Positions 18,029-27,940 of a DNA stretch of 35,301 nt are shown in pieces. A program made the position numbers and the translations under genes. The notes below the pieces were generated by a model. The model was not told where the DNA came from. It was given only the letters and a program-made list of their open reading frames with translations, and made no database searches. This DNA is from Methanomassiliicoccus sp. (GTDB taxonomy: Archaea > Thermoplasmatota > Thermoplasmata > Methanomassiliicoccales > UBA472). The DNA is taken from assembly GCA_004525545.1 (NCBI GenBank), contig SPCU01000006.1, forward strand, positions 1 through 35,301, given 5' to 3'. Numbering within the stretch: the stretch's first letter is position 1; every line of letters starts with the position of its first letter.

Positions 18029-18802
18029 ATGGTCGATAACGTACAGGTCAACATATATTCGTTAACGGGCGAGGTCCTAAGGACCCAATCCCTACCCGGG
18101 GTGTTCGCCACCCAGTTCCGACCCGATGTCATCCAGAGGGCTGTAGTGGCCGAGCAGGCCAACAAGAGGCAGCCCTATGGGTCCAAGCCGGGTGCCGGAA
18201 TCAGGCATTCGGTGTCAACCTGGGGCAAAGGCCGAGGCGTGGCCAGGGTCCAGAGATTGGCCCAGGGCGCCAAGGGTGCCGAGTCCCCTAACAACGTGGG
18301 AGGCCGCCGGGCCTTCCCGCCCAGAGTGGACAAGGACTGGAGCAAGAAGGTCAACCAGAAGGAGCGCGTATTGGCTCGCTTTTCGGCACTGGCCGCCACC
18401 GCTGATGCGGAGAAGGTCAAGGCCCGCGGTCACCGCTTCAATGAAGAGCTGACTCTGCCAGTGGTCATAGAGGACCGCCTGGAGGACGTTCGCAGCACCT
18501 CTGAGGTGCTAGATGTCCTGATGAGCCTCGGTCTGCAGGACGATGTCATCCGCAGCAAGGATGGGATCCGTGTTCGAGCCGGCCGCGGCAAGATGAGGGG
18601 ACGGCGCTACCGCATGCCCCGAAGCCTGCTCATAGTGGTCTCGAACCACGACGTCGCTCTGGTCAAGGGCGCCAGGAACCTTCCAGGTGTCGAGGTGATG
18701 AACGCCGAGGGATTGAACTCAGGACTGCTGGCCCCCGGTGGATTGCCCGGAAGACTGACGGTGTTCACTGAGTCCGCGCTCAAGAAAGTAGGGGAGTGGT
18801 GA
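18029..18802 (+). CDS. rpl4: Ribosomal protein uL4
   Basis: 257 aa; RRAFPPRVDKDWSKKVNQKERVLARFSALAATA; order after uL3. Confidence 0.95.
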   Translation: MVDNVQVNIYSLTGEVLRTQSLPGVFATQFRPDVIQRAVVAEQANKRQPYGSKPGAGIRHSVSTWGKGRGVARVQRLAQGAKGAESPNNVGGRRAFPPRVDKDWSKKVNQKERVLARFSALAATADAEKVKARGHRFNEELTLPVVIEDRLEDVRSTSEVLDVLMSLGLQDDVIRSKDGIRVRAGRGKMRGRRYRMPRSLLIVVSNHDVALVKGARNLPGVEVMNAEGLNSGLLAPGGLPGRLTVFTESALKKVGEW

Positions 18803-18804
18803 TC

Positions 18805-19083
18805 ATGGCCAGAAAGGTACTGCTTTATCCATATGTGACGGAAAAGACCATGAACTACATGACCGGCACGCCTACCCAGGATTTCACGGACGGGAACAAG
18901 ATAGTTTTCATCGTGGACCGCTTCGCCAACAAGGCGCAGATCAAGGCAGCCTTCGAAGAATACTTCGAGGTCAGGGTAGACAAGGTCTGGACCAAGATAG
19001 CCAAGGATGGCAAGCACGCCACAATAAAGCTAGCTGAAGGATACTCTGCCGAGGACATCGGTATGAGGATAGGAGTCTTCTGA
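18805..19083 (+). CDS. rpl23: Ribosomal protein uL23
   Basis: MARKVLLYPYVTEKTMNYM...NKIVFIVDRFANKAQIKAAFEEYFEVRVDKV. Confidence 0.95.
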   Translation: MARKVLLYPYVTEKTMNYMTGTPTQDFTDGNKIVFIVDRFANKAQIKAAFEEYFEVRVDKVWTKIAKDGKHATIKLAEGYSAEDIGMRIGVF

Positions 19084-19094
19084 GGAGGGGGAAC

Positions 19095-19793
19095 ATGGGT
19101 AGACGACTAAGACAACAGAGAAGGGGCCACGGAAGCTCCACCTATCGGTCCCCGAGCCACAGGCACGTGGGAGAGATAAAACACCCCCATTCTGAACTGA
19201 AGAATGGTGTAGTGACGGATATTATCCACGCCCCGGGCCGCAACAGCCCGGTGGCTGAGATCAAGTTCGAGAGCGGGAAGAAGGACAAGATCATCGCGGT
19301 CGAAGGCCTGATGGTCGGACAGGATATCAGCGTGGACGGTACAAAGAACCTGAAGCCTGGCAGCATCCTGCCCCTGTCCAACATCCCTGAAGGTACTCTT
19401 ATCCATAATCTGGAGGCCAGACCTGGTGATGGCGGAAAGTTCGTACGCACTGCGGGAACCTACGCCACCGTGGTGACGAAGGGTGACACTGTAGTGGTGG
19501 AGTTGCCCTCCGGCGCCTTCAAGAACCTGGACCCCAGGTGTCGCGCCGGCATTGGTATAATCGCGGGCGGAGGTGCTTCGGAGAAGCCGTTCGCCAAGGC
19601 AGGAAAGAAGTTCCATGCCTTACGCAGCAAGGCAAAAGCAAACTTCAAGGTGAAGGGAGTGGCCATGAACGCGGTCGATCACCCCCACGGTGGTGGCGGT
19701 CACCCGCACGTCGGCAAGCCCAGCACCGTATCGAGGAACGCCCCGCCGGGAAGGAAGGTCGGTAGGCTTTCCCCCCAGAAGAAGAGGAAGTGA
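19095..19793 (+). CDS. rpl2: Ribosomal protein uL2
   Basis: MGRRLRQQRRGHGSSTYRSPSHRH...GVAMNAVDHPHGGGGHPHVGKPSTV. Confidence 0.97.
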   Translation: MGRRLRQQRRGHGSSTYRSPSHRHVGEIKHPHSELKNGVVTDIIHAPGRNSPVAEIKFESGKKDKIIAVEGLMVGQDISVDGTKNLKPGSILPLSNIPEGTLIHNLEARPGDGGKFVRTAGTYATVVTKGDTVVVELPSGAFKNLDPRCRAGIGIIAGGGASEKPFAKAGKKFHALRSKAKANFKVKGVAMNAVDHPHGGGGHPHVGKPSTVSRNAPPGRKVGRLSPQKKRK

Positions 19794-19799
19794 TTCTAG

Positions 19800-20261
19800 A
19801 TGGCCGATGAAAAGCTAACTGGTACCAAATCCTCGAGGAGGAAGCAAAGGAAGAAGAAGGGCATGATGACCGCCCGTAGGAAGAAGGAATTCACCTACCG
19901 CGGTTTCAACCTGGAGCAGCTCCAGGAGATGCCCTTCGATGAGATGGTGGACCTTCTGCCATCCAGGACCAGAAGGTCCTTCCGTCGCGGCCTCAACGAG
20001 GAACAGAAGACCACCTTCGACAAGATATGGTCCGGAAAACACGAAGTGGTGCGCACGCACCGCAGGGACATACCGGTCGTGCCGGCCTTCGTAGGTCGCC
20101 GCGTGGCCGTGTACAATGGAAAGGAATTCAAGGAAGTCGAGATAAAACCGGAGATGATCGGGCACTTCCTGGGCGAGTTCGCCGCGACAAGGGGCTCCGT
20201 GAAGCACTCTGGTCCTGGCGTCGGTGCGACCAGGGGATCCAAGTTCATGCCGCTGAAGTGA
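19800..20261 (+). CDS. rps19: Ribosomal protein uS19
   Basis: VVRTHRRDIPVVPAFVGRRVAVYNGKEFKEVEIKPEMIGHFLGEFAATR. Confidence 0.96.
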   Translation: MADEKLTGTKSSRRKQRKKKGMMTARRKKEFTYRGFNLEQLQEMPFDEMVDLLPSRTRRSFRRGLNEEQKTTFDKIWSGKHEVVRTHRRDIPVVPAFVGRRVAVYNGKEFKEVEIKPEMIGHFLGEFAATRGSVKHSGPGVGATRGSKFMPLK

Positions 20262-20271
20262 GGTGACAAAC

Positions 20272-20718
20272 ATGGTTGGATACACTGCTCAAGCCGATCC
20301 GGACACTACGTCCAAGGCCATCGCCAAAGAGTTGCCCATCTCCCCCAAGTTCTCACGTGAGATATGCCGGATGATAAGGGGAAAGAAGGTAGATTACGCC
20401 ATCCGCATGTTGGAAGAGGTAGTGGAACTGCGCCGCCCGGTGCCGATCCGCCGCCACAACATGGGTGTGGCCCACAAGGCCGGGGTCGGACCCGGTCGGT
20501 TCCCCAAGAAGGCCGCCTCGGCCATCATCAAGGTGCTGCAAAGTGCCAAGAGCAACGCTGAGTACAAAGGGCTGGACGCCGACAATATGAAGGTGAGGAT
20601 AGTATCCGCGCACCTGGGAAGGACCATACGCGGTTACATGCCTAGGGCACACGGTCGCAGCACCCAATGGGACCAGCAGACCGTGAATATCGAAGTCATA
20701 CTGGAGGAGGTTCAGTAA
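20272..20718 (+). CDS. rpl22: Ribosomal protein uL22
   Basis: MVGYTAQADPDTTSKAIAKELPISPKFSREICRMIRGKKVDYAIRMLEEV. Confidence 0.95.
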   Translation: MVGYTAQADPDTTSKAIAKELPISPKFSREICRMIRGKKVDYAIRMLEEVVELRRPVPIRRHNMGVAHKAGVGPGRFPKKAASAIIKVLQSAKSNAEYKGLDADNMKVRIVSAHLGRTIRGYMPRAHGRSTQWDQQTVNIEVILEEVQ

Positions 20719-21441
20719 ATGGCCAGCGAAAGAAAGTTCGTGGCGGAGAACATCAGAAGGGTTCTCCTCAAGGAATATTTGATGAAGACAGTCGATCGCG
20801 CCGGATTCGGCGGGGTGGACGTACAGAGGACCCCGATGGGGACCAGGGTCACCCTGGTAACCGAGAGGCCTGGCATCGTCATTGGTCGCCGAGGGGCGGC
20901 CATCAAATCGTTGACCAAGGCCATCGAGGACAACTTCCATTACGACAACCCTCAGATCGAGGTCCAGGAGGTCGAGAACCCCAACCTCAACGCCCAGATC
21001 ATGGCCGAGAAGCTGGCCTTCGCTCTGGAGCGGGGCTGGCACTTCCGCCGGGCAGGGCATTCCACGGTGCGCCGCATCATGGAATCCGGGGCCCGTGGCT
21101 GCCTGATCATCATCTCCGGCAAGCTGACCGGGGAGAGACACCGCACTGAGAAGTTCAAGGACGGGTACATAAAGTACTGCGGAGAGACCCGGTTGCTGTT
21201 CGTGGACACCGGATTCGCCGTGGCCAAACTGAAACCGGGCGTCATAGGCGTCCAGGTAGAGATCATGGACCCCGACGCACGCCTCCCTGCGGAGATCGAT
21301 GTCATGCCTATGGATGAAGCCATCAAGGCAAACCCTGACCTGGAGGAGATCCTGCGCAAGGAGGACGAGGTATCGGTCATCGCCGAGCACCCCGCGGAGG
21401 AACCCCCACCGGAAGATGACAAGGAGGAGGTGGCTGAATAA
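20719..21441 (+). CDS. rps3: Ribosomal protein uS3
   Basis: KFVAENIRRVLLKEYL...PGIVIGRRGAAIKSLTKAIE; acidic C-terminal tail. Confidence 0.96.
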   Translation: MASERKFVAENIRRVLLKEYLMKTVDRAGFGGVDVQRTPMGTRVTLVTERPGIVIGRRGAAIKSLTKAIEDNFHYDNPQIEVQEVENPNLNAQIMAEKLAFALERGWHFRRAGHSTVRRIMESGARGCLIIISGKLTGERHRTEKFKDGYIKYCGETRLLFVDTGFAVAKLKPGVIGVQVEIMDPDARLPAEIDVMPMDEAIKANPDLEEILRKEDEVSVIAEHPAEEPPPEDDKEEVAE

Positions 21442-21642
21442 ATGGCTTCGATAAATACCTCTGAAATTAGGAAGATGAACGTGGATGAGCGAGCCGGCAA
21501 GCTCCGCGAGCTGCAGGATGAGCTCATGCACGAGAAGGGAGCGGCCGCCATGGGCGGCGCCCCTAACAACCCGGGGAAGATCAGGGCCCTAAGGACCAAC
21601 ATCGCCAGGATCCTAACCGTCCAGAAGGAGGAAGAGAAATAA
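21442..21642 (+). CDS. rpl29: Ribosomal protein uL29
   Basis: 66 aa; IRKMNVDERAGKLRELQDELMHEKG...IRALRTNIARILTVQKEEE. Confidence 0.93.
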   Translation: MASINTSEIRKMNVDERAGKLRELQDELMHEKGAAAMGGAPNNPGKIRALRTNIARILTVQKEEEK

Positions 21643-21941
21643 TGGCCGATATTTGCTCGGTATGTGGGCTCCCTAAAGAGCTGTGTATGTGCGAGGAGAT
21701 CGCCAGAGAACAGCAGTCCGTAAGGATCTACACCGACAGCCGACGGTACGGCAAGAAAGTCACCGTTGTCGATGGCATCGATGCCACCGATATAGACATG
21801 GATGACCTGGCGCGCACCTTGAAGAACAAGTGCGCCGCCGGCGGTACCGCCAAAGAAGGCAAGATCGAGCTCCAGGGTGACCACAAGAAGAAGGTCCAAC
21901 AAGCCCTGGAAGAAATGGGCTTCAAGACCGAGGTTCGGTAG
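21642..21941 (+). CDS. Translation initiation factor aIF1 (SUI1)
   Basis: ICSVCGLPKELCMCEEIAREQQSVRIYTDSRRYGKKVTVVDGID; 99 aa. Confidence 0.95.
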   Translation: MADICSVCGLPKELCMCEEIAREQQSVRIYTDSRRYGKKVTVVDGIDATDIDMDDLARTLKNKCAAGGTAKEGKIELQGDHKKKVQQALEEMGFKTEVR

Positions 21942-21946
21942 GAGCC

Positions 21947-22207
21947 ATGGACAAGAGGGATTTCATGAGACAAGAACTCATCGGACTGGACATCGAGGTG
22001 GTGGAATCCAACTGTCCCGAGCACCTGTTGCGCGGGAAGGTGGTGGACGAGACCAAGAACATGCTGGCCATCTCCTGCCAGGGCAGTGAGCGGTGGATAC
22101 CCAAGTCCGGCCATGGGTTCGAGTTCACATATCAGGGCGAGAGGATCAGGGTCCTAGGATCCGAGATCCAGTATCGACCAGAGGATAGGATCAAGAAAAT
22201 TAGGTGA
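21947..22207 (+). CDS. rnp1: RNase P protein component 1 (Rpp29)
   Basis: FMRQELIGLDIEVVESNCPEHLLRGKVVDETKNMLAISCQGSERWIPK; conserved position before uS17. Confidence 0.92.
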   Translation: MDKRDFMRQELIGLDIEVVESNCPEHLLRGKVVDETKNMLAISCQGSERWIPKSGHGFEFTYQGERIRVLGSEIQYRPEDRIKKIR

Positions 22208-22211
22208 TCTA

Positions 22212-22538
22212 ATGAGCGAAGTTAGAGACATTGGCATTGATGTCAAGGCCCCCTCGGCCACCTGCGAGGACCAGTACTGTCCATTCCACGGGAAGCTCCC
22301 GGTAAGGGGACAGATCATTGACGGCGAAGTAGTGTCCGTTAAGATGAACGGCAGCGCCGTGGTCGAGAGGAATTACTTGAAGTATGACAAGAAGTACGAA
22401 CGTTTCGAAAAGAGGACGAAGAGATACACCGTCCACAACCCTCCATGCCTGGAGATAGGCTCGGGGGACAAGGTGCGCATCATGGAGTGCCGCCCCTTGA
22501 GCAAGACGGTGTCATTCGTCATAGTGGAGAAAAGGTGA
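22212..22538 (+). CDS. rps17: Ribosomal protein uS17
   Basis: [59 protein letters not shown]. Confidence 0.95.
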   Translation: MSEVRDIGIDVKAPSATCEDQYCPFHGKLPVRGQIIDGEVVSVKMNGSAVVERNYLKYDKKYERFEKRTKRYTVHNPPCLEIGSGDKVRIMECRPLSKTVSFVIVEKR

Positions 22539-22542
22539 GGAC

Positions 22543-22941
22543 ATGAAGGGATTGGCAGGGAACCAGACCAGGGGCATCATTACCGGCTCCGTCCTGGACG
22601 TGGTGGACAACACCGGCGCCAAGACCATCAGTGTCATCGCCGTGCCTAACTATCACGGGACGCACGGACGCTGCCCCGCCGCGGCCGTGGGTGACATCGT
22701 CGTCGCCTCGGTGAAGAAGGGCACTCCCGAGATGAGACGACAGGTGGTATACGCCATCATCGTCCGTCAGAGGAGACCGTTCCGCCGGGCGGACGGGACC
22801 ATGGTGCATTTCGAGGATAACGCAGCGGTCATCACCACCGATGAGGGTGAGACCAAGGGAAGCGACATAAAGGGTCCAGTGGCCAGAGAGGCCGCTGAGC
22901 GCTGGCCGCGTGTAGCCGCCACCGCTTCGACCATCGTTTGA
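22543..22941 (+). CDS. rpl14: Ribosomal protein uL14
   Basis: [26 protein letters not shown]...[24 protein letters not shown]. Confidence 0.96.
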   Translation: MKGLAGNQTRGIITGSVLDVVDNTGAKTISVIAVPNYHGTHGRCPAAAVGDIVVASVKKGTPEMRRQVVYAIIVRQRRPFRRADGTMVHFEDNAAVITTDEGETKGSDIKGPVAREAAERWPRVAATASTIV

Positions 22942-22951
22942 GGTGTTGGAA

Positions 22952-23323
22952 ATGACGAGCAAGTTGGCAAGAAAACAGAGGAAGGCGCTGTACAACGCGC
23001 CGAACCACGTGCGCAACAAGAGCGTCGGCTCCCACCTCAGCGAAGAGCTGGTCGAGAAGATGGGACGCCGCACCGTCAGGGTCGTCAAGGGCGACACTGT
23101 CAGGGTGGTTCGAGGGGATGAGGACATACTCAACCTCGAGGGCAAGGTCACCAGCGTGGACACAGAGAAAGGACGTCTTATCATCGAAGGAGTGACCATC
23201 GCCAAGGCGGACGGCACCATGACCGAGAGGCCAGTGCATGCCTCCAACGTGGTCATCATCAGGCTTGAACTAAAGGACAATTACCGCAAGCAGAAATTGC
23301 AATACGAGGAGGGTTCCTCATGA
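22952..23323 (+). CDS. rpl24: Ribosomal protein uL24
   Basis: MTSKLARKQRKALYNAPNHVRNKSVGSHLSEELVEKMGRRTVRVVKGDTVRVVRGD. Confidence 0.95.
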   Translation: MTSKLARKQRKALYNAPNHVRNKSVGSHLSEELVEKMGRRTVRVVKGDTVRVVRGDEDILNLEGKVTSVDTEKGRLIIEGVTIAKADGTMTERPVHASNVVIIRLELKDNYRKQKLQYEEGSS

Positions 23324-24030
23324 CCCAAGATTTAAAAAGATTGAACGCACCGAAGAGCTGGCCGGTGCCTAGGAAGAGCAGCGTATGGGTGACCAGCCCC
23401 AACCCCGGCGCACATCCGCTGGACCAATGCATGCCCCTGACCCTAGTGTTGCGGGACCTGCTCAAGGTCTGCGATACCGCCGCCGAGGCCAGGAAGATCC
23501 TCTCCGCCAAGCATGTATTGGTGGACGGAAGGGTGGTCACCGAGGCTAAGCTCCCCGTGGGCCTGATGGACGTATTGAGCCTGCCCGCTTCGGGCAAGTA
23601 CTACCGCATGCTGATAGACAGCCGCGGAAAGTTCACACTGGTCGAGACGACCGAGGACCGCGCCAAGTGGAAGCTGTGCCGCATAGAGAACAAGACCGTG
23701 ATCAGCGGCGGCCGCCTGCAGCTAAACATGCACGACGGACGCAACATCCTGGTCGACGAGGACAGCTACAAGACCGGCGATGTACTGAAGATAGAGCTGC
23801 CGACGCAGAAGATCATCGAGCCATTCAAAATGGTACAGGGCAACGTGGCCATGATCACCAGCGGAAGCAGTGCCGGTCAGATAATGGTGATAGAGGAACA
23901 GGTCGAAGCGCGTTCCTCCTCACCAGACCTGGTTCGGTTCAAGAACGGAAAGCTGACCGTGAAGAACAACGTGTTCGTGATCGGAAACAAGACCCCCGAG
24001 GTCGTACTGCCTGAGGTGAACGCAGTATGA
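23320..24030 (+). CDS. rps4e: Ribosomal protein eS4
   Basis: LKRLNAPKSWPVPRKSSVWVTSPNPGAHPLDQCMPLTLVLRDLLKVCDTAAEARKIL. Confidence 0.96.
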   Translation: MTQDLKRLNAPKSWPVPRKSSVWVTSPNPGAHPLDQCMPLTLVLRDLLKVCDTAAEARKILSAKHVLVDGRVVTEAKLPVGLMDVLSLPASGKYYRMLIDSRGKFTLVETTEDRAKWKLCRIENKTVISGGRLQLNMHDGRNILVDEDSYKTGDVLKIELPTQKIIEPFKMVQGNVAMITSGSSAGQIMVIEEQVEARSSSPDLVRFKNGKLTVKNNVFVIGNKTPEVVLPEVNAV

Positions 24031-24542
24031 GCGAGAACGTAATGCGCAAACCGCGCATCGAGAAGGTAGCCGTCAACATCGGGGTCGGCGAATCCGGAGA
24101 AAGACTAGTAAAAGCACAGAAGGTGTTGGAGATGGTCACCACACAGAAATCCAAGCAGACCTTCTCCAAGGTCACCAACCGTGATTTCGGCATCCGCGAA
24201 GGTCAACCGATCGGATGCATCGTCACTCTCAGGGGAGAGAAGGCCATGGACTTCCTGAAAAGGGCGTTCACCATTCGCGAGAACCGCATCGCCTCATACT
24301 CCTTTGATCAGGAGGGTAACCTGTCCTTCGGGATACCCGACTACACCGACTTTTCAGGGTTGAAGTACGACCCGGAGATCGGTATCTTTGGTATGGACGT
24401 AAGCGTGTCCATCCAGAGGCCTGGAAAGAGAATAGCCAGGCGCCGCGTCATGCGCCGCAAAGTGCCCAAGAACCACCGTATGACCAGGGCAGAGGCCATG
24501 AACTTCATGAAGGAGATATTCAACATAGAGGTGATCGATTGA
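24027..24542 (+). CDS. rpl5: Ribosomal protein uL5
   Basis: [58 protein letters not shown]. Confidence 0.96.
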   Translation: MSENVMRKPRIEKVAVNIGVGESGERLVKAQKVLEMVTTQKSKQTFSKVTNRDFGIREGQPIGCIVTLRGEKAMDFLKRAFTIRENRIASYSFDQEGNLSFGIPDYTDFSGLKYDPEIGIFGMDVSVSIQRPGKRIARRRVMRRKVPKNHRMTRAEAMNFMKEIFNIEVID

Positions 24543-24685
24543 AGCCTAAAAAGAAATTCGGACGGAGCGTTGGCTGCACCAGATGTGGTCGTAAGAGAGG
24601 GCTCGTCCGCCGTTACGGAATGCACCTTTGCAGACAATGCTTCAGGGAGATCGCGCCGCAGATAGGGTTCAAGAAGTACTCGTGA
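24539..24685 (+). CDS. rps14: Ribosomal protein uS14 (zinc type), TTG start
   Basis: 48 aa read by hand: (M)[47 protein letters not shown]. Below the track cutoff; fills the conserved slot between uL5 and uS8. Confidence 0.92.
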   Translation: MKPKKKFGRSVGCTRCGRKRGLVRRYGMHLCRQCFREIAPQIGFKKYS

Positions 24686-24695
24686 GGTGAAAAAA

Positions 24696-25085
24696 ATGCA
24701 GAGCGATCCATTGAATGATGCGATGTCCACCATCAAGAACGCAGCGGCCGTGGGCAAGAGCGAGTGCCTCATTAGGCCCTCTTCCAAGCTCATCGGGCGG
24801 GTGCTCAAGGTGATGCAGGACAACGGTTACATCAACCAGTTCGAGTTCATAGAGGACGGCAAGGCCGGCGTGTTCAAGGTCAGGTTGCAGGGAAAGATCA
24901 ACAACTGCGGTGTGATCAAGCCACGTTACTCGGTGAAGAAAGTTGACATGGAGCAGTTCGAGGCCCGCTATCTGCCGGCCCAGGACTTCGGCGTGCTCAT
25001 ACTTACCACCACCGACGGCGTGATCACTCACATGCAGGCCAAGGAGAATGGCGTGGGCGGCAAGCTGCTAGCCTTCGTATACTGA
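24696..25085 (+). CDS. rps8: Ribosomal protein uS8
   Basis: [46 protein letters not shown]. Confidence 0.95.
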   Translation: MQSDPLNDAMSTIKNAAAVGKSECLIRPSSKLIGRVLKVMQDNGYINQFEFIEDGKAGVFKVRLQGKINNCGVIKPRYSVKKVDMEQFEARYLPAQDFGVLILTTTDGVITHMQAKENGVGGKLLAFVY

Positions 25086-25093
25086 GGGATGAC

Positions 25094-25642
25094 ATGACAG
25101 TAACAGGACATTTGGACGACACGGTGCACGTGCCCACAGAGGTCAAGGTTACCATGAAGGGCAGCGAGCTGACCGCCAAAGGACCGAAAGGTCAGGTCAT
25201 TCGCGACTTCGGTCACCCCAAGGTCAAGGTCTCCCTGAAGGAGGACTCCGTACACGTAGAGTGCGAGTACCCTCGCGTCAAGGAGAAGGCCTTGGTCGGT
25301 ACATACGCTGCACATATCAGGAACATGATCGAAGGGGCCAATCACGGGTTCGAATACGCCATGAAAGTGGTCTATTCCCACTTCCCTATGAAGATCGTGG
25401 TGAAGGGCGAAAAGTTCGTCATCGAGAACTTCTTGGGAGAGAAGGCTCCACGCTCGGCGGTCATATTGGAAGGCGCCAAGGTCGTGGTAAAGGGTAACGA
25501 GGTATTCGTCACCGGGTCCGATCTGGAGAAGGTCTCCCAGACCGCTGCCAACATCGAACGTGCCACTAAGATCCGCGGATTCGACCCTAGGGTGTTCCAG
25601 GATGGTATCTACATCGTAGAGAAGGCAAGGAGGCCGAAGTAA
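25094..25642 (+). CDS. rpl6: Ribosomal protein uL6
   Basis: 182 aa; VKVTMKGSELTAKGPKGQVIRDF...YAAHIRNMIEGANHGFEYAMKVVYSHFP. Confidence 0.95.
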   Translation: MTVTGHLDDTVHVPTEVKVTMKGSELTAKGPKGQVIRDFGHPKVKVSLKEDSVHVECEYPRVKEKALVGTYAAHIRNMIEGANHGFEYAMKVVYSHFPMKIVVKGEKFVIENFLGEKAPRSAVILEGAKVVVKGNEVFVTGSDLEKVSQTAANIERATKIRGFDPRVFQDGIYIVEKARRPK

Positions 25643-26292
25643 TGTCGGCGAAGAAGGAGATCAAGAGCATACAGGACCTTCCCTACTTCAGGGATGAGTA
25701 CACCGCACAACTGGCCGAAATGGACATAGGGGAGCTTGACGAGCTTTTGGAGGCGTTGCAGGACGAGCAGCGCAAGAAGGAGATCGTCGACGCCCTGGAC
25801 GGTGTAGGCAACAAGATCGCCGACCACTGGATAGAGATGTTGGAAGAGGTGGAGACGGAGATAGTCGAGACCGCGGACGAGATCAAACCGGTCGTGAAGG
25901 TCAAGCCCGTGCTCACCGAAGAGATAAAAGCTGCTCTGGAAATGAGGAACGGCAAGAACCGTAAACGCCCCGCGTTCCTCAGACAGGAATGGTTCCGGTA
26001 CTCGAAGCTCGGCGAAAAATGGAGAAAGCCCAGGGGCATACACTCCAAGATGCGTCGGCATCTATCGTACCGCCCACCGGTGGTCTCGATAGGTTTCCGC
26101 GGACCTAAGATGGTACGCGACTACCATCCCTCTGGTTTCCAGGAGGTCATGGTGTATAACCCCGACCAAGTGGAGAACGTGGACCCCAAGGTGCAGGCGA
26201 TACGCATCGGCGGCACCGTGGGTGGAAGGAAGAGAATGGCAATAACCAGTAAGGCGGATGAATTGGGAATCCGCATACTCAACAGGACGTGA
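25642..26292 (+). CDS. rpl32e: Ribosomal protein eL32 with long acidic N-terminal extension
   Basis: Core KRPAFLRQEWFRYSKLGEKWRKPRGIHSKMRRHLSYRPPVVSIGFRGPKMVRDYHPSGF, preceded by about 110 aa rich in Glu/Asp. Confidence 0.93.
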   Translation: MSAKKEIKSIQDLPYFRDEYTAQLAEMDIGELDELLEALQDEQRKKEIVDALDGVGNKIADHWIEMLEEVETEIVETADEIKPVVKVKPVLTEEIKAALEMRNGKNRKRPAFLRQEWFRYSKLGEKWRKPRGIHSKMRRHLSYRPPVVSIGFRGPKMVRDYHPSGFQEVMVYNPDQVENVDPKVQAIRIGGTVGGRKRMAITSKADELGIRILNRT

Positions 26293-26297
26293 GAACG

Positions 26298-26753
26298 ATG
26301 GATCTAAAGAACCAGAAGCGCATGGCGGCCGAAGTCATGAAGTGCGGTGAGAACCGGGTCTGGATAGACCCTAACCGCATAGAGGACATCGCAGACGCTA
26401 TAACCCGGGCGGACATTAGGACCGCCATCCAATCCGGGTCCATCCGCGCCTTGCCCAAAAAGGGCATATCCCGAGGCAGGACCCGCCACCGGCTGGCCCA
26501 GAAAGCTAAGGGACGCAGGCGTGGACAGGGCAGCAGGAAGGGTACCTCCAATGCCAGAAGGCCAAAGAAGGAGGCATGGATCCAGACGATCAGGCCACTG
26601 CGTGCCACGCTGCGCGAGCTGCGGGACGGGGGCAAGATCACAAGATCCGTATACCGGGAATTCTACATGAAGGCCAAGGGAGGCATGTTCAGGAGCAGGA
26701 ACAACCTGCTAATGCACTTGAAGACCGAAGGCTACCTTAAGGGGGAGAACTGA
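26298..26753 (+). CDS. rpl19e: Ribosomal protein eL19
   Basis: MDLKNQKRMAAEVMKCGENRVWIDPNRIEDIADAITRADIRTAIQSGSIRA. Confidence 0.95.
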   Translation: MDLKNQKRMAAEVMKCGENRVWIDPNRIEDIADAITRADIRTAIQSGSIRALPKKGISRGRTRHRLAQKAKGRRRGQGSRKGTSNARRPKKEAWIQTIRPLRATLRELRDGGKITRSVYREFYMKAKGGMFRSRNNLLMHLKTEGYLKGEN

Positions 26754-27253
26754 TGGCGCGAGGACCGAGATACAAGTTGGCCTTCCGCCGCCGGCGTGAG
26801 GGCAGGACCGATTACCGACAGAGGGCTCGTCTGCTACGGGCGAGGATACCGCGGGCCGTGGTCCGCACCTCCCTGAGGCACACCAGCATTCAGATAGTGG
26901 ACTTCGACCCCAAGGGCGACCAGGTGCTGGTCACCGCCCACTCCCGCGAAGTGGTGGAGATGGGATGGACCAAGGCCGCCGGCAATGTGCCGGCCGCATA
27001 CCTGACCGGCTACCTGGCCGGGAAGAAGGCCGTGGCCAAGGGACTGACAGAGGCGGTGCTCGACATCGGCCTCAAGGTGCCAGCAAAGGGCGCCACCGTG
27101 TTCGCTGCCCTGAAGGGCATGCTGGACGCGGGCATGAAGATCCCCCACGGAGAGGAAGTGCTGCCTAGCAAGGAACGCCTGGCAGGCAAGCACATCAGTG
27201 AGGACGTGGAGAAGATGGTACAGGACATCAAGAGCCGCATGGAGGCTGATTAA
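26753..27253 (+). CDS. rpl18: Ribosomal protein uL18
   Basis: [50 protein letters not shown]. Confidence 0.95.
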   Translation: MARGPRYKLAFRRRREGRTDYRQRARLLRARIPRAVVRTSLRHTSIQIVDFDPKGDQVLVTAHSREVVEMGWTKAAGNVPAAYLTGYLAGKKAVAKGLTEAVLDIGLKVPAKGATVFAALKGMLDAGMKIPHGEEVLPSKERLAGKHISEDVEKMVQDIKSRMEAD

Positions 27254-27254
27254 T

Positions 27255-27935
27255 ATGGAATGGGTACCCATGACCAGATTGGGAAATATGGTGCTCAACG
27301 GTGAAATAACCACCATGAGCCAGGCCCTGGCCACCAAGCTCCCACTGCGCGAGGCGCAGATCGTGGACATACTGCTCCCCGACCTGAAGGACGAGGTCAT
27401 CGACGTCAACATCGTGCAGAGGATGACCGACTCCGGTAGGAGGGTCAAGTTCAGGATCACCTGTGTGGTCGGAAACGGCGACGGTTATATCGGCATTGGC
27501 AGAGCCAAGGGAAAGGAGGTTGGACCCTCCATCCGCAAGGCCATCGACAACGCCAAGTTGAACATCATCGAGATCAAGCGCGGTTGCGGATCGTGGGAAT
27601 GTGGGTGCGGAACGCCCCACTCCCTGCCATTCACCGTGGTCGGCAAGTCCGGCTCGGTAGTAGTGGTGCTCAAGCCCGCCCCCCGGGGTATATCCCTGGC
27701 GGTCGGCGACGTGGCCAAGAGCATCCTTACATTGGCCGGGGTCAAGGACTCTTGGGGATATGCCAAGGGTCACACCAAGACCACCGTTAACTACGCCTAC
27801 GCCACTTACTACGCCCTAAGGAACACCATCGAGATGAGGGTGTCCGAGGAGCAGGAGAAGCGGCAGCACATCGTCAGCGGTCCGATGCAAATGCACATGG
27901 CCGAGGACGATCAGGCACAGCAGCAGGGAGAGTGA
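27255..27935 (+). CDS. rps5: Ribosomal protein uS5
   Basis: [25 protein letters not shown]...[44 protein letters not shown]. Start trimmed from the track's 27198. Confidence 0.95.
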   Translation: MEWVPMTRLGNMVLNGEITTMSQALATKLPLREAQIVDILLPDLKDEVIDVNIVQRMTDSGRRVKFRITCVVGNGDGYIGIGRAKGKEVGPSIRKAIDNAKLNIIEIKRGCGSWECGCGTPHSLPFTVVGKSGSVVVVLKPAPRGISLAVGDVAKSILTLAGVKDSWGYAKGHTKTTVNYAYATYYALRNTIEMRVSEEQEKRQHIVSGPMQMHMAEDDQAQQQGE

Positions 27936-27940
27936 GCTTC

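Noticed and set aside
20353-21531. 392-aa minus-strand ORF opposite uL22/uS3, and similar long antisense ORFs (5899-6642, 20952-21902, 31661-32365, 32465-33577)
   Set aside because: Shadow ORFs caused by high GC codon usage. They lie opposite or out of frame with strongly recognised conserved genes and show no recognisable domains.
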